The notes: generated from the sequence alone by a model not told the origin. A stretch of DNA of 60,326 bases from Olavius sp. associated proteobacterium Delta 1 (GCA_902749685.1 CACVKW010000523.1:1-60326); one strand, 5' to 3'. Shown: positions 22,691 through 32,374, numbered from the stretch's first letter. Program-made: numbers and translations.

Positions 22691-23851
22691 TCAGTATGCC
22701 GTCCGATAAATACTCAAAACCGCTTCGGCATCCATGACGATTTTTGGGTTATAAATGATCGAGCCGTCTGACATCGAAAGTTCGGCACATTCCTTAAGCT
22801 GCTCCTCTGTCACGTTAAAATCTTTCAGCCGCTGATCAAGGCCGACGCTTTGGGCAAAGGCATCCATTTTATCCGCCGCTGCCATTGCCTTAGCGGATAT
22901 ATCCATGTCAATCGCGGCCACGCCCATGGCTTCGGCAATATCCGCCGTGAGGTCGGGAATTTCATCAAGATTGTAGCGCATCACATGCGGCAGCAGGATA
23001 CCGTTGGCCAGGCCATGGGGTATTCGGCAAACAGCCCCCAAAGAGTGCGCCATCGCGTGCACCAGCCCCACCATGGCATTGGAAAAGGCCCAGCCGGCCA
23101 GCAGGGCGGCGATCTGCATTTGCCCCCGGGCCACAAGATCCGCGCCGTTCGCAACGGCGAGCGGAAGATGTTTGACAATCAGTTTTATGGCATGCAGTGC
23201 CGCCGAGTCGGATATGGGATTGCGCGCCTGGACCACGTAACTTTCCACGGCATGGGTCAGGGCGTCCATTCCGGTTGAAGCCGTGAGATGGGCCGGCAGA
23301 TTTTCAGTCATGTGCGGGTCGAGAATTGCCACTCTGGGTGTGTTGAAATATTCAAATATAATGATTTTCTGCCCCTGGTCTCTATCCAGCACCACAGCGC
23401 CGGAGGTGACTTCCGACCCGGTTCCGGCAGTCGTGGGAATAACGATATGCGGAGTCTGTAGTTGGGTCAGCATTTGCATGCCCTGAAAATCCCTTAAACT
23501 GCCGCCTTCTTTCAGGACAATGCAGATCCCCTTGGCCGTATCGATCACGCTGCCGCCGCCCAGGCTGACAATTACATCCGCACCGGCTGAAAGCGCCAGC
23601 TCGGCCCCCTTGTCGACGATCTCCATTCCGCTGTCCTGGGGCACATCCGAATAGACGCCCGCCAGAAAATCTCCCAATTTGCGTTTAACCTGTTCGACAA
23701 GGCCGGTTTCTATGAGACCTGGATCCGTCACCAGAAATGCCTTATCCCCCAGAGCCCTGACCTCCATGGGAAGTTCGGAAATAGATCCTTCACCGAATAT
23801 GATCCTGGTCGGGGCAATGTAATTGAAATTCAAGCCCGCATCGTATGGCAT
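22691..23851 (-). CDS. iron-containing alcohol dehydrogenase (group III)
   Basis: A 386-aa cytosolic NAD(P)-dependent dehydrogenase. The dinucleotide motif (SLGGGSVIDTAKG, about 97-110) and the metal ligands Asp and His in GMDALTHAVES, plus His in AMAHSLG and CRIPHGLANG, are present. Full length for the family. It interconverts alcohols and aldehydes. In this cluster it is well placed to remove or supply an aldehyde handled by the neighbouring AOR and glycyl radical enzyme; the true substrate is not readable from sequence. Confidence 0.9.
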   Translation of the reverse strand: MPYDAGLNFNYIAPTRIIFGEGSISELPMEVRALGDKAFLVTDPGLIETGLVEQVKRKLGDFLAGVYSDVPQDSGMEIVDKGAELALSAGADVIVSLGGGSVIDTAKGICIVLKEGGSLRDFQGMQMLTQLQTPHIVIPTTAGTGSEVTSGAVVLDRDQGQKIIIFEYFNTPRVAILDPHMTENLPAHLTASTGMDALTHAVESYVVQARNPISDSAALHAIKLIVKHLPLAVANGADLVARGQMQIAALLAGWAFSNAMVGLVHAMAHSLGAVCRIPHGLANGILLPHVMRYNLDEIPDLTADIAEAMGVAAIDMDISAKAMAAADKMDAFAQSVGLDQRLKDFNVTEEQLKECAELSMSDGSIIYNPKIVMDAEAVLSIYRTAY

Positions 23852-23927
23852 AATTCTGCCTCCTAAACCTTATCACTATATGGGAAGTATGATAAAAAAT
23901 AATGATTGTATTATAAACTCAACCATT

Positions 23928-23980
23928 GACAGGATTTACAGGATTGTTCGGATACTTTTTCATATCCTGTTAATCCTGTC
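23928..23980. repeat. intergenic inverted repeat (gacaggat type)
   Basis: The left arm gacaggatttacaggat (23928-23944) pairs with atcctgttaatcctgtc (23964-23980) apart from a mismatch. This lies between the SCP2 stop and the iron-ADH start. Confidence 0.65.
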
Positions 23981-24015
23981 AGAAAAACAATTAAAAAAAG
24001 AATCCCTTCCATTTT

Positions 24016-24438
24016 TCAATCATCTGGGAATTTACTATCCACCTCCGTCAGACACCGGATCGATTCCTGCACGCCTTTTAAGTATTTGACCACATAGGGC
24101 AGATTCCCTTTGAGCTTGAGTTTACCCTGCATCATGCCTTTGACGGCATCCAGTTCTCTATTGGCCACCTGTTTCCAGCGCACGTAAGGGCCGGATATGA
24201 CAAATTTGGAATTTTCAGCCGTCTCTTTGTCTACCATCCGAATGCCATTGACCACGCCGTCTTCAAAATCCAGGTAGAGATATTGATCCTCAGCAACATT
24301 CGCAGCCGGATCTTTTAACATCACGCAGCCGATATCTCCCTGCCAGCCTTTGTTATACACGGCAAAGTCTTTGCTGGCTTTGACTTTGTCCTCCCACGCC
24401 CGGCACCACGCTTCACTAAACACATCCAGTTTTGCCAT
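24016..24438 (-). CDS. SCP2 sterol-transfer-family protein
   Basis: A 140-aa soluble SCP2-domain protein: 'VMLKDPAANVAEDQYLYLDFEDGVVNGIRMVDKETAENSKFVISGPYVRWKQVANRELDAV' is followed by 'MMQGKLKLKGNLPYVVKYLKGVQ', the standard SCP2 ending. The ligand is probably an acyl-CoA, a fatty acid or another hydrophobic molecule. It begins 58 bases after the AOR stop and precedes the iron ADH, so all three probably share a transcript. This suggests that the cluster's substrate is lipophilic. Confidence 0.8.
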   Translation of the reverse strand: MAKLDVFSEAWCRAWEDKVKASKDFAVYNKGWQGDIGCVMLKDPAANVAEDQYLYLDFEDGVVNGIRMVDKETAENSKFVISGPYVRWKQVANRELDAVKGMMQGKLKLKGNLPYVVKYLKGVQESIRCLTEVDSKFPDD

Positions 24439-24495
24439 TGTCAGCCTCCTTTTTCAGTTTAGGAATACCGATAATTCCACGTCCAAATTGAAAAC

Positions 24496-26364
24496 TCAGA
24501 CAGAACTCAGCCGCTTCTGCAGGAATCCGAGTCCTGTTTTCTGCAGCAATTGCGGAGTTGGGACCCCCTTTTCATCCAAACCTCTGATTTGATAATACTC
24601 GCGGCGCATCAGTTTTTCATCCGGCACACTCCCGGCCGCTGCGCCGTCAGCCAGGGCAGTTAAAATTTTCTTGGGCAGGCGGTCATCTTCGGCCGTAACG
24701 CCCATGATATTATTCAAGGCTCTTTTTAAGACCCAGGCCCGCTCGCCGGCCGCCAGGCAGTCTGCCATGCTGAAATCATACCCGGTGACGGCATTAAACC
24801 CTCCCAGAAAATTGTCCAACCCCATGGCCCAGAAAACAAAATGGCAGACACAGGCCGCATTGGCCAGCTGGCCGATGTTTTCGCAGATGCTCACCATTTT
24901 GGCTTTCCCGCTGCTTTCGGTGGCCGGGTAATCTTCTTTTAACCCGATCTCCGGCCAGGCCACCATGCCCTGTTCCACGGCTTGTACCGTGTGCTGCAGG
25001 TGGCACGCCCCGCGGCTGGAGCTCATGTAGGCCAGCCCGAGTCCGTGAAACGCTCTGGGATCGTGCATCGGCAGCTCCAGACCTTTAACGGCGACGGAAT
25101 AATCCGCAGCGTTGCCTTTAACATGATCCGCCATCGCGCGGCTGCCCAGGGCGGCCGTATCGCCGATGCCGTCGCGCAGTCCGATTTTTTTGACCAGTTC
25201 AATTACCGCATCGATATTGCCCCAGCGCATGTCCAGGCCATCCAGATCAGCCCGGGTCATCAAACCATTTTCATAGCAATCCATGATGAAGGCCACGGTC
25301 GCGCCGCAGGTGATCGTATCCAGTCCCAGGCGATTGCACAGCTCATTGAGGTAAGCAATCGCCGCCAGATTATCATTCATGATCATGGTGCCGAAGCCGG
25401 CGCACGTCTCGTATTCGGGACCCGGGCCTTTTGAAACCGGGTATTTGGCATCAACGACTTGCACCACCGGCTTGCAGCCGATCGGGCAGGCATAGCAGGC
25501 CGTTCGCCCTTGGAGCATATTCTCATGAATGGCCGGCCCGCCGATGGCAGCGGCCATTTCATATCCTTCGCCCAGGGACCAGTTTTTGATGGGAACATCC
25601 CCGGTCAGCATCCCCATGTCCATGGCTGCCGCCGTGCCAAGATCATGAAATGAAGCACAGATCATGGAGTCCCTGATATCCGCCAAAGCCGCTTGCCGGA
25701 TTGCCCGGTAGGCATCCTCTCTGGCGACAGGGATCTTCTGATTGCCCGGCACGACAACCGCCTTGAGGTTTTTGCTGCCCATCACCGCACCCATGCCGGT
25801 GCGTCCCAGGTAGTGCGCCTTGTCATTGGCCACCGCCGCAAACCTTACCATTCGCTCACCGGCCGGTCCAATGGCCAGCACCCGCAGCCGCTGCTGCTTA
25901 TCTGCATGATGCTGCTTTAATCTGTCGATGCATTCATAGGTGTCCAGTCCCCAGAGATCGCCGGCATCAACTATTTCGGCCCGGCCTTTTTCAACCGCCA
26001 GATACGATGGCCGATCGCATTTTCCCCGCAAAACGACTCCGTCGAAGCCGGCTTTTTTCAGCTGGGCGCCGAAAAAACCGCCGGACGCAGATTCTCCCCA
26101 GATGCCGGTCAACGGCGAGCGGGCGCACATGACAAAGCGTGAGCTGCCGGGGAAATTGGTCCCGACCATGGGTCCGGTCATTACCAGCAGCGGATTTGCC
26201 GGGGACAAAGGATCTGCCGTGGGACCGTCTGTATCCGCAACCAGCCTTGCCGCCAGCGTACTGCCGCCGATAAATTTCAGCCAGTAGTTGTTTTCTAAAC
26301 GCATCACATCCTGCTTGCCTGAGTCCAGATCCACCTGCAGTATTCGATTATGGGAACCCGACAT
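24496..26364 (-). CDS. aldehyde:ferredoxin oxidoreductase (W/Mo-bispterin)
   Basis: A 622-aa cytosolic enzyme of the AOR family, oxidising aldehydes to acids with ferredoxin (reversible). Visible are the N-terminal domain (GGSTLAARLV, ARSPLTGIWGES), the 4Fe-4S ligands C290-x2-C293-x3-C297 (CYACPIGC) with a distal Cys near 505-507, and the pterin/substrate motifs 'GPEYETCAGFG' and 'LELPMHDPRAFHG'. Full length. It follows a sulfatase relic and precedes SCP2 and iron-ADH genes. An electron partner is not adjacent; the polyferredoxin at 232 is a candidate in trans. Aldehyde identity unknown. Confidence 0.9.
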   Translation of the reverse strand: MSGSHNRILQVDLDSGKQDVMRLENNYWLKFIGGSTLAARLVADTDGPTADPLSPANPLLVMTGPMVGTNFPGSSRFVMCARSPLTGIWGESASGGFFGAQLKKAGFDGVVLRGKCDRPSYLAVEKGRAEIVDAGDLWGLDTYECIDRLKQHHADKQQRLRVLAIGPAGERMVRFAAVANDKAHYLGRTGMGAVMGSKNLKAVVVPGNQKIPVAREDAYRAIRQAALADIRDSMICASFHDLGTAAAMDMGMLTGDVPIKNWSLGEGYEMAAAIGGPAIHENMLQGRTACYACPIGCKPVVQVVDAKYPVSKGPGPEYETCAGFGTMIMNDNLAAIAYLNELCNRLGLDTITCGATVAFIMDCYENGLMTRADLDGLDMRWGNIDAVIELVKKIGLRDGIGDTAALGSRAMADHVKGNAADYSVAVKGLELPMHDPRAFHGLGLAYMSSSRGACHLQHTVQAVEQGMVAWPEIGLKEDYPATESSGKAKMVSICENIGQLANAACVCHFVFWAMGLDNFLGGFNAVTGYDFSMADCLAAGERAWVLKRALNNIMGVTAEDDRLPKKILTALADGAAAGSVPDEKLMRREYYQIRGLDEKGVPTPQLLQKTGLGFLQKRLSSV

Positions 26365-26431
26365 TATTCCTCCCTCATGAAATCATGGCTAACCTTCTGC
26401 ACGGCCAATGGGACCTGATTTCTATCTATTT

Positions 26432-26960
26432 TTATCCGCGGTTGTTGAACTGATATCCGGTCTTATTCTGCAATTGTTGCAGCTCTTTTTTTAATTCTTC
26501 CGCAAGACGCATTCCGTCCGGTGTACTAATGATATTTCTCATTTCTTTTGGATCAGATTTTAGATCATAGAGTTCTTTGGGCCGCACATCATTTTGATAT
26601 TCGACATACTTATAACGCTGCGTCCTGACGGCTGTAATACCTGGAACTGGAATGGGAAACACCGGAAAATGCTCGTAAAGCCAGGATTTCCGGCCCGGTG
26701 CGCCCGGCGACGCCAGGATGGGTTTAAGGCTTGCACCCTGCATATTGGAAGGGATTCCAATTCCGACAATATCCAGCAGAGTCGGCGCCAGGTCGATGTT
26801 TAAAATCATCTGAGAAGCGCGGCGCCCCGGCTCATCGATTAATGCCGGATATCTTACGATAAACGGAATGCGAATCGATTCTTCATATGCCAGCCGTTTG
26901 TCATAAACATTTATGGATATAACCATGCCCCCAAGGACATAAGTGGCAGGCAACACGACC
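26432..26960 (-). pseudogene. C-terminal fragment of a sulfatase
   Basis: From about 26900 down to the stop, the frame reads like the last 150 residues of an alkaline-phosphatase-superfamily sulfatase (YDKRLAYEESIRIPFIVRYP..., NIDLAPTLLDIVGI, LYDLKSDPKEMRNI). The N-terminal two thirds, with the formylglycine Cys/Ser motif and metal ligands, is missing. The frame runs upstream through unrelated codons into a palindromic repeat at 27008-27089, so the gene is a relic. Confidence 0.75.
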
Positions 26961-27007
26961 CTGCGGATGAAGCTTTGGCGTATCAAGTAAAGGCCTCTCC
27001 CTAGTAT

Positions 27008-27089
27008 CAAATCCCCTTCGCCCCCCCCATTAAAAAAAGGACAAGTTAGCATGCTCCCCTTTTGAAACGGGGGCTTAGGGGGGATTTCC
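27008..27089. repeat. palindromic C/G-run repeat
   Basis: About 80 bp with ends 'tcaaatcccc' and 'ggggggattt' as inverted repeats and further internal pairing (gctcccctttt with aaacgggggc). It lies 4 bases from the stop codon of the flavin-barrel gene and truncates the sulfatase relic. This type encodes proline-rich '-PPFxKG-' peptides when translated, a familiar sign of such repeats. Confidence 0.7.
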
Positions 27090-27092
27090 AAT

Positions 27093-27938
27093 TTAAAATT
27101 CTTTGACGGGCGTCAATGCGACCTCCGGATAAATCTGCCCATGGGCCGGGGGCATGGAGTTGTAGACCCACTCGATGTCAATGATTCCAAGTGACACGCC
27201 CAGCGTTCTTTTGTAGCCCCTGAAGGTGCCTCTAATAAGCACATCCTCCATTCCCATTGTTAGACCAAAGACAGCAACCTGCGTTTCTTTTGGAATTCGC
27301 CTTAATTCATACTTGAACGCAATCGGAGCAAATGCCAGCCGCCGACTGTCGGCGGCCTGGCACTGGATCACCGGAACCATTACCGGCAACCCGTCTTGCC
27401 CGACATAGGCAATAAATTTAAGAGAATCGAGTTGATTAAACAGATCCTCGGCAAAAGGCTTTAGAACCCGATCTTTTACACCGCTGCCAGCCGCTGATTT
27501 GGCCAGTTTGGTCAGCATGGCCGACAGGATGATTTTTGGCATGGGAAGATCTTGGCTGCCGGAGGTTTCGATCAAATCCAGGTAGTGAACGGTATTGATA
27601 CCAAAATAGGTGTTGTAGCGGAACATGGGAATTTCGTTGTAGCGTTCATATTCCGCCCCCTCATTTCTAAGATGGGTCCAGCGGGCTCTGCCGTGCCACA
27701 TTTTTTTATCCATGGTCATTATTAAAAAAGCGATATGAGGGTTTTGCTGGATGTATTGCTTGCTCAACCCCTTGCAGAATTGTCCCAAAGTCAGCTGGTC
27801 GGGTTTGGGCGCCATAATGGAAGTAATCAGGGAAATGTGCGGCAATCCTTCGGGATTGACACAGGCCACCAGGCCGATCTTTTCGGCCGGCTCGAATGCT
27901 AGCATTTCTTGCGCACTAAAAGATGTTTTCGTCTTCAT
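27093..27938 (-). CDS. pyridoxamine-5'-phosphate-oxidase-like flavin-barrel protein
   Basis: A 281-aa protein with a PPOX split-barrel beginning (FEPAEKIGLVACVNPEGLPHISLITSIMAPKPDQLTLGQF) and a second similar half from about residue 165 (LDSLKFIAYVGQDGLPVMVPVIQCQ). These domains bind FMN or F420/heme and reduce small molecules, or bind flavin without redox. It lies directly downstream of the activase and an element relic, on the same strand as the glycyl-radical genes. Role in the pathway unknown. Confidence 0.7.
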   Translation of the reverse strand: MKTKTSFSAQEMLAFEPAEKIGLVACVNPEGLPHISLITSIMAPKPDQLTLGQFCKGLSKQYIQQNPHIAFLIMTMDKKMWHGRARWTHLRNEGAEYERYNEIPMFRYNTYFGINTVHYLDLIETSGSQDLPMPKIILSAMLTKLAKSAAGSGVKDRVLKPFAEDLFNQLDSLKFIAYVGQDGLPVMVPVIQCQAADSRRLAFAPIAFKYELRRIPKETQVAVFGLTMGMEDVLIRGTFRGYKRTLGVSLGIIDIEWVYNSMPPAHGQIYPEVALTPVKEF

Positions 27939-27968
27939 TGTCTTCTCGTATTCTTACCTCAGATGTAT

Positions 27969-28205
27969 AATAGCTCAAAGCTGAAAGGTGAAAGCTCAAA
28001 GCAAATGTTTATTATCGATCTTATTATCAAACACCCTTATTATCTTCTGAGCGACTTGATGAGACCCATGATCATTGCGGCGATTTCTAAACCATTCGAT
28101 TATAGTACTGAATAATCTGATGAACTCCCTTTCCTTTCAGCTTTGAGCATTGAGCTTTCAGCATTCAGTTTATTTGCTTTGAGCTTTTTTACTTCTATGC
28201 TTCTA
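27969..28205 (-). mobile_element. relic of four-helix-bundle module, copy A
   Basis: The left end (27969 onward: aatagctcaaagctgaaagg) matches copies B and C. Inside, the minus strand still encodes the C-terminus EIAAMIMGLIKSLRR, equivalent to the intact gene at 29285; the rest of the gene is lost. The right end is heptads of the 'ctttgag/ctttcag' type (about 28136-28190) that run into the last codons of the activase. Confidence 0.7.
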
Positions 28206-29172
28206 GCTTCGTACTTCCGCTCCAATACACGATAGCCGGATCAACACCGGAGTTTCTTGCAACCGCTGCCATTTTTTCCATGTACCGTTTGCTCAATAGC
28301 CCCTGGTCTTGATACTCCCAATCCAGATCCAGGCGAAGATACTTGTCCCGGCATAGATTGTTAAACGCACACAGCTCCCATCGGGTTACCAGTCCATTGA
28401 GGTTTGCGGCAATAAACCTTCCGATCCCCCGGATATTTTCTTCGGTCGCGGTTGCATCGGGAATGATCGGCGTCCTGATCCAGAGTTCAACCGGCCGGCC
28501 ATCCGCTAGCATACAACCGCGCACTAAAAGAAGATTATCCAATACTTTATGGTTGGTGTTGCCGGTAAACTCCCGGTGCTTGTGCGGATCGATTTCTTTT
28601 AAATCAAACAAAACAAGGTCTGAATGAGGCAGGAGTTTTTCCAGAGCCTCCTTCGAACACATGCCGCACGTATCCAATGCGGTGTGAATGCCCAATTCTT
28701 TCAACTTTAATAAGAGCTCTCGGTTAAACTGCATCTGGAGGGATGGTTCGCCGCCCCCCAGGGTAATGCCCCCGCCCGACTTCTCGAAATAAGCCCGGTC
28801 CTTGATGACCTCGGCAACCAGATCAGTTAATACCCATTGGCGACCTAAGAGCTCCAGGGCGGTTGTCGGACATTCTGCGGCACATAGACCGCAGCCGGTG
28901 CACAGATCGCGATCTATTCGATTGCAGCCTGACTCAAAAGACAACGCTTCTTCCGGGCAGACCTCCAGGCAGGTCTGACAGCCGATGCATTGATTGGCGA
29001 TCCAGTGTACCTGGGGGTGGGGGGAAATACTTTCGGGATTGTGGCACCAGCCGCACTTCAGACTGCAGCCTTTAAAAAAAATCGTGGTCCGGATCCCGGG
29101 ACCGTCTTCCGTGGACATGCGCTGGATTTCAAGAATCGTTGCAATAGTATTTAGTTTTTTGCTTCCGGTCAT
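28195..29172 (-). CDS. glycyl-radical enzyme activating enzyme (radical SAM)
   Basis: A 325-aa radical SAM activase. C36, C40 and C43 (KGCSLKCGWCHNPES) hold the SAM-binding cluster. A two-cluster ferredoxin insert follows (C62-C65-C68-C72 and C91-C94-C97-C101), typical of activases for non-PFL glycyl radical enzymes. 'GGGEPSLQ' is the SAM-amine motif. It generates the glycyl radical on the enzyme encoded at 29801. The two genes are separated by a four-helix-bundle module. Its last codons (TKLEA, stop) are made of heptad repeat sequence. Confidence 0.9.
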   Translation of the reverse strand: MTGSKKLNTIATILEIQRMSTEDGPGIRTTIFFKGCSLKCGWCHNPESISPHPQVHWIANQCIGCQTCLEVCPEEALSFESGCNRIDRDLCTGCGLCAAECPTTALELLGRQWVLTDLVAEVIKDRAYFEKSGGGITLGGGEPSLQMQFNRELLLKLKELGIHTALDTCGMCSKEALEKLLPHSDLVLFDLKEIDPHKHREFTGNTNHKVLDNLLLVRGCMLADGRPVELWIRTPIIPDATATEENIRGIGRFIAANLNGLVTRWELCAFNNLCRDKYLRLDLDWEYQDQGLLSKRYMEKMAAVARNSGVDPAIVYWSGSTKLEA

Positions 29173-29213
29173 TTTGAAATTAATTAGGTTACAAAAGGGC
29201 TAGGGCCTGGTAA

Positions 29214-29803
29214 ATATAGCTCAAAGCTGAAGGCTGAAAGCTCAAAGCGAAATGATTTTTCATCAATTTAATAATAGACTACTTCTATGACCGCTTGAGA
29301 GACTTTATCAGGCCAATAATCATTGCGGCGATTTCTTTGCCACTAGATTCAAGTTTTGCGTATTCTGATTCACTAATCCAGTTTATTCTTTGGAAAATCA
29401 CAAGTAAGGTCATTGTTTCGTAAAGTGAACCGCGCGCAATGTAACAATATTGAATAAATTCCTTTTTTGAGTAACGGCCCTTTCCTTCGGCCAAATTCAT
29501 GGACACACTTGTGGTACATGATTCTATTTGTTCTAATAATCTATAGTGCTTTCGACCTGTTGATATTCTTTCAACCGTTTCAATAACCTGAACCGCAAAG
29601 TCCACCGCCTTATTCCAAACGTCTAAGTCCTCATAGCCAAACTTCATAATTCCCCCCTCCTATCCTTTAACCATTTTCCTTTCAACTTTCAGCTTTCAGC
29701 CTTCAGCTTTGAGCTTATTTGCTTTCAGCTTTTTTCCTTCCCCTTTGAGCTTTCAGCCTTCAGCTTTGAGCTTATTTGGCTTCAGCCTTGAGCTTTGAGC
29801 TTA
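29214..29803 (-). mobile_element. four-helix-bundle module with inverted heptad ends, copy B (intact)
   Basis: A roughly 590-bp module. The left end is 'atagctcaaagctgaaggct...' (29216-29247), the gene lies at 29285-29647, and the right end is tens of bases of 'ctttcag/ctttgag' heptads (29665-29803) whose complement matches the left end. It reaches the stop codon of the glycyl radical enzyme. Copies A (27969) and C (32375) share both ends. Confidence 0.65.
29285..29647 (-). CDS. four-helix bundle protein (S23/Avd-like family)
   Basis: A 120-aa all-helical protein: 'FGYEDLDVWNKAVDFAVQVIE', 'QIESCTTSVSMNLAEGKGRYSKKEFIQYCYIARGSLYE' and a C-terminal helix. This is the family found in 23S rRNA intervening sequences and related to the Avd accessory protein of diversity-generating retroelements. 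These basic bundles are thought to bind nucleic acid. I see no reverse transcriptase or variable-repeat pair here. Two 3'-end relics of the same gene lie within 4 kb, so the gene is part of a mobile or duplicating unit rather than part of the metabolic pathway. Confidence 0.85.
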   Translation of the reverse strand: MKFGYEDLDVWNKAVDFAVQVIETVERISTGRKHYRLLEQIESCTTSVSMNLAEGKGRYSKKEFIQYCYIARGSLYETMTLLVIFQRINWISESEYAKLESSGKEIAAMIIGLIKSLKRS

Positions 29804-32317
29804 ATAATTCCCATGACTCACCCGCTGAATCACTTCATCCTGCAGTTCCTTGCCTACGGCTGTAAAATAAGCATTGTAGCCGGTTATTCTGACCAGCAGG
29901 TGCCGATAGTTTTTGGGGTGTTTCTGGGCATCACGCAGGACTGCGGGATCAAGCATGTTGATCTGCAAAGCGCTGCCGCCGTTTTCACAGTAACCCCTCA
30001 AAAAGGCCTTAAATTTGTCTTTGTGCTCGGGATCTTTGATAATCGAGGGATTAAACGTGATGGTATGGCTGGCACCGTTGGGAAGACAGTTTAAATATTC
30101 GCCCCAATCGCCGCGGCCATCGGCTGCCTTGCCGCCCAGTACTTTTCCCACCGAGTTGGCATTGGACGTCGGGCCCTTGATATCGGCACCGTTGGAGGGA
30201 CAAATGGCATTGGATAGAAATTGCCCTTTGGGCCGGCCGTCGGCGCTGGCGGCCATGACGAACCCGTCCCCGGCCCAGTAATTCCAGCTGAGCATCCCGG
30301 GCCTGAACTGGCGGTCGGTGGATTTTGTCCGGTGTCTCCAGGTCTCGTCACACCAGAGGTTCATAACCTTTTTGGCCATGGCATCGGCCTCATCGTCATC
30401 GCGTCCGTATTTAGGGACTTTATTTTTAGCGATGGCCTGCAGGACGTCGTGTCCGAGCCAGTTGTCTTTCAAAGCGGCAATGAGTTCAGCCATGGTGCAT
30501 TTTTGGGTGTCGAAAACCAGGTATTTAATGGCCAAAAGAGAGTCGACCGTGGTGGCAAAAGTCACGGTTTCTAAAGTGGCCAGATTGATTTCGGCACCGC
30601 CCCGGGTTATGTCCCGGCCTTTTTGCGCACACCCTCTGACCAGGCAGGAAAGATAGGGCGTGGGAAAAAATTTTGCTCTTAGTGATTCTGACGTTTCATA
30701 GGTGTCGATACTTTTTTTGATGATGTATTGGTTCTGAATAGCATAAGCGTTCCAGAAATCTTGCCACGTGTCGCAGTTGGTCGCATCACCGGTATCCGGA
30801 CCGTCCTGTTTAATTTCTTCTTCTTTGCCGGTCATGGGATTAAAGAAGGGGACTAAATCTTTGCCGCCGGTCAGGGCCAGTTCAACCGCCTTGAGCAGGT
30901 TGAGGTTGACATCCACCGTGCCGGACCGGTCGTTTCCGACCATGGTGTTTTCCAGGCAGCCCACCGGAGCGTAATCGTGGACATTGTTTTTGTTTATCAG
31001 GTGACTGATACCCGCCTTTTTAGCCTCGAGCATCATGCCGGCCATGGACCGCTCATCAAAATTGAGCAGAAACGGCGATCCCTGGCTGACGGATATCATA
31101 TCCGCCACCTTGTCCAGCAATTTATCTGGAGAATTTCGATGCAGCCTCACGTTCGGTTTGGGTTCCAGAATCGGGCTCATCTCATCGATGACTTCAAGCA
31201 TTGCATAGGTCAAATCATTGGTCAGGTCTATGCTGTTGGCCCCCATACCCGACAGCGTTATCAGCTGACCGAATCCCGAGGTGATCCCCTGGTTGCCGTT
31301 GCGAATCATGGCATCATAGACGGTGTTGCAGTGCATCCAGAAGCATTTTAAGATTTCTTTACCGAATTCGCGCTCCATTCCATGAGACAACGAATACTCC
31401 CAATAGGGCAGCAGGTACTGATCGATGCGGCCGAAGGAGGTTCCGGGACCGGGGTAATTCTCGTCACTCATGATCAGCATGTGATTGATCCACAGCGCCT
31501 GCAGGGCTTCCCAGAATGTTCGTACCGGCTCCCAGGGTACCCGGACTAAAATCTGGCCCATTTGCATAAGTTCCTGTCGACGGTTGGGATCGGTCTGTTC
31601 GGCTGCCAGGTCCAGGCATACATCTGAATATTGAGCTGCCAGATTGCGCGGCATGGTCGCAGCAGTCATCATGGCCCGCAGCTGGGCGCCTTTAGGTCCA
31701 TTTTTCGCACCATCACTCAATTGATTGTATTGGGATTCCAGATCGGCCATAATCCCTTTCCACCCAATTTGCAGCGCTCGCTCATGGTCAGGAATCAAAT
31801 GGCCGCTGGTGGCGCCGGCATTGCCGTAGCCGTGGTCGTGAAACCACTTCATCTTGGAGCGGGCACCGTTTTTGCTAAGCAGCGCCCGGTCAAATGCTTT
31901 CTGTTCCTTTTTGTCCAAACATAGGGACGTCTGGATATTAAACCGTCCGCCGGCAATCAGATCGCCCGGTAAAATTTCTTTGGGCATGTATCGAACCATA
32001 ACCTCTTTGACAAACCAGGCCCGTCGTTCGACCGGACTCCAGGTCCAAAAATCTGTGTCAAGGTCTATGGCTCTTGCTGCCTGGCGGTAGGAACCCCGCA
32101 GGGTTTGCAGCAGGGCATAGGTCTCCGGCACGATGTAAAAATTCATCTCGTTGAACTGAACATCCCAGGCCGTCCCGCTGGACCAGGCCAGAAATTCGTT
32201 GTTCCAGGCCCGTTCGGCACCCTTGAAATAGTAATCCCGCAACCATTGGATGCGCGCGGATAAGCCCTGTGGTTCTTTGATGGGATGGTTGTATTTTGGG
32301 AGGGCTGCCGTACTCAT
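29801..32317 (-). CDS. glycyl radical enzyme (PFL-like C-X-E eliminase/decarboxylase type)
   Basis: An 838-aa glycyl radical enzyme. Near the C-terminus, VRITGYNAYF places the radical on G813. The thiyl site is C454 in YAPVGCLENTMVG; the Cys-Leu-Glu pattern (E456) is that of diol dehydratases, choline TMA-lyase, isethionate lyase and hydroxyphenylacetate decarboxylase rather than pyruvate formate-lyase. The PFL domain starts near residue 20. The start is the ATG at 32317, preceded by aaggagg. Upstream is a FadR-type regulator, downstream its activase, and in the same cluster an AOR and an iron alcohol dehydrogenase. No microcompartment shell genes are in the window. An aldehyde-forming elimination is the simplest reading; the substrate is unassigned. 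Confidence 0.88.
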   Translation of the reverse strand: MSTAALPKYNHPIKEPQGLSARIQWLRDYYFKGAERAWNNEFLAWSSGTAWDVQFNEMNFYIVPETYALLQTLRGSYRQAARAIDLDTDFWTWSPVERRAWFVKEVMVRYMPKEILPGDLIAGGRFNIQTSLCLDKKEQKAFDRALLSKNGARSKMKWFHDHGYGNAGATSGHLIPDHERALQIGWKGIMADLESQYNQLSDGAKNGPKGAQLRAMMTAATMPRNLAAQYSDVCLDLAAEQTDPNRRQELMQMGQILVRVPWEPVRTFWEALQALWINHMLIMSDENYPGPGTSFGRIDQYLLPYWEYSLSHGMEREFGKEILKCFWMHCNTVYDAMIRNGNQGITSGFGQLITLSGMGANSIDLTNDLTYAMLEVIDEMSPILEPKPNVRLHRNSPDKLLDKVADMISVSQGSPFLLNFDERSMAGMMLEAKKAGISHLINKNNVHDYAPVGCLENTMVGNDRSGTVDVNLNLLKAVELALTGGKDLVPFFNPMTGKEEEIKQDGPDTGDATNCDTWQDFWNAYAIQNQYIIKKSIDTYETSESLRAKFFPTPYLSCLVRGCAQKGRDITRGGAEINLATLETVTFATTVDSLLAIKYLVFDTQKCTMAELIAALKDNWLGHDVLQAIAKNKVPKYGRDDDEADAMAKKVMNLWCDETWRHRTKSTDRQFRPGMLSWNYWAGDGFVMAASADGRPKGQFLSNAICPSNGADIKGPTSNANSVGKVLGGKAADGRGDWGEYLNCLPNGASHTITFNPSIIKDPEHKDKFKAFLRGYCENGGSALQINMLDPAVLRDAQKHPKNYRHLLVRITGYNAYFTAVGKELQDEVIQRVSHGNY

Positions 32318-32374
32318 AGAATAGAACCTCCTTAGTATATTCGCATAGTAAATAGGGCAAAGCGCATGGCGCTA

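Noticed and set aside
26432..27091. Intact 219-aa sulfatase
   Set aside because: The catalytic N-terminal domain is missing and the first 45 residues are translated palindromic repeat.
29285..29647. Diversity-generating retroelement suggested by the Avd-like protein
   Set aside because: No reverse transcriptase and no template/variable repeat pair in the neighbourhood.
29801..32317. Assignment of the glycyl radical enzyme as benzylsuccinate or alkylsuccinate synthase
   Set aside because: No small Fe-S subunits are adjacent, and the Cys454-Leu-Glu456 site fits the eliminase/decarboxylase pattern better. The other Cys at about 563 (RGCAQKG) is downstream of the thiyl-loop position.
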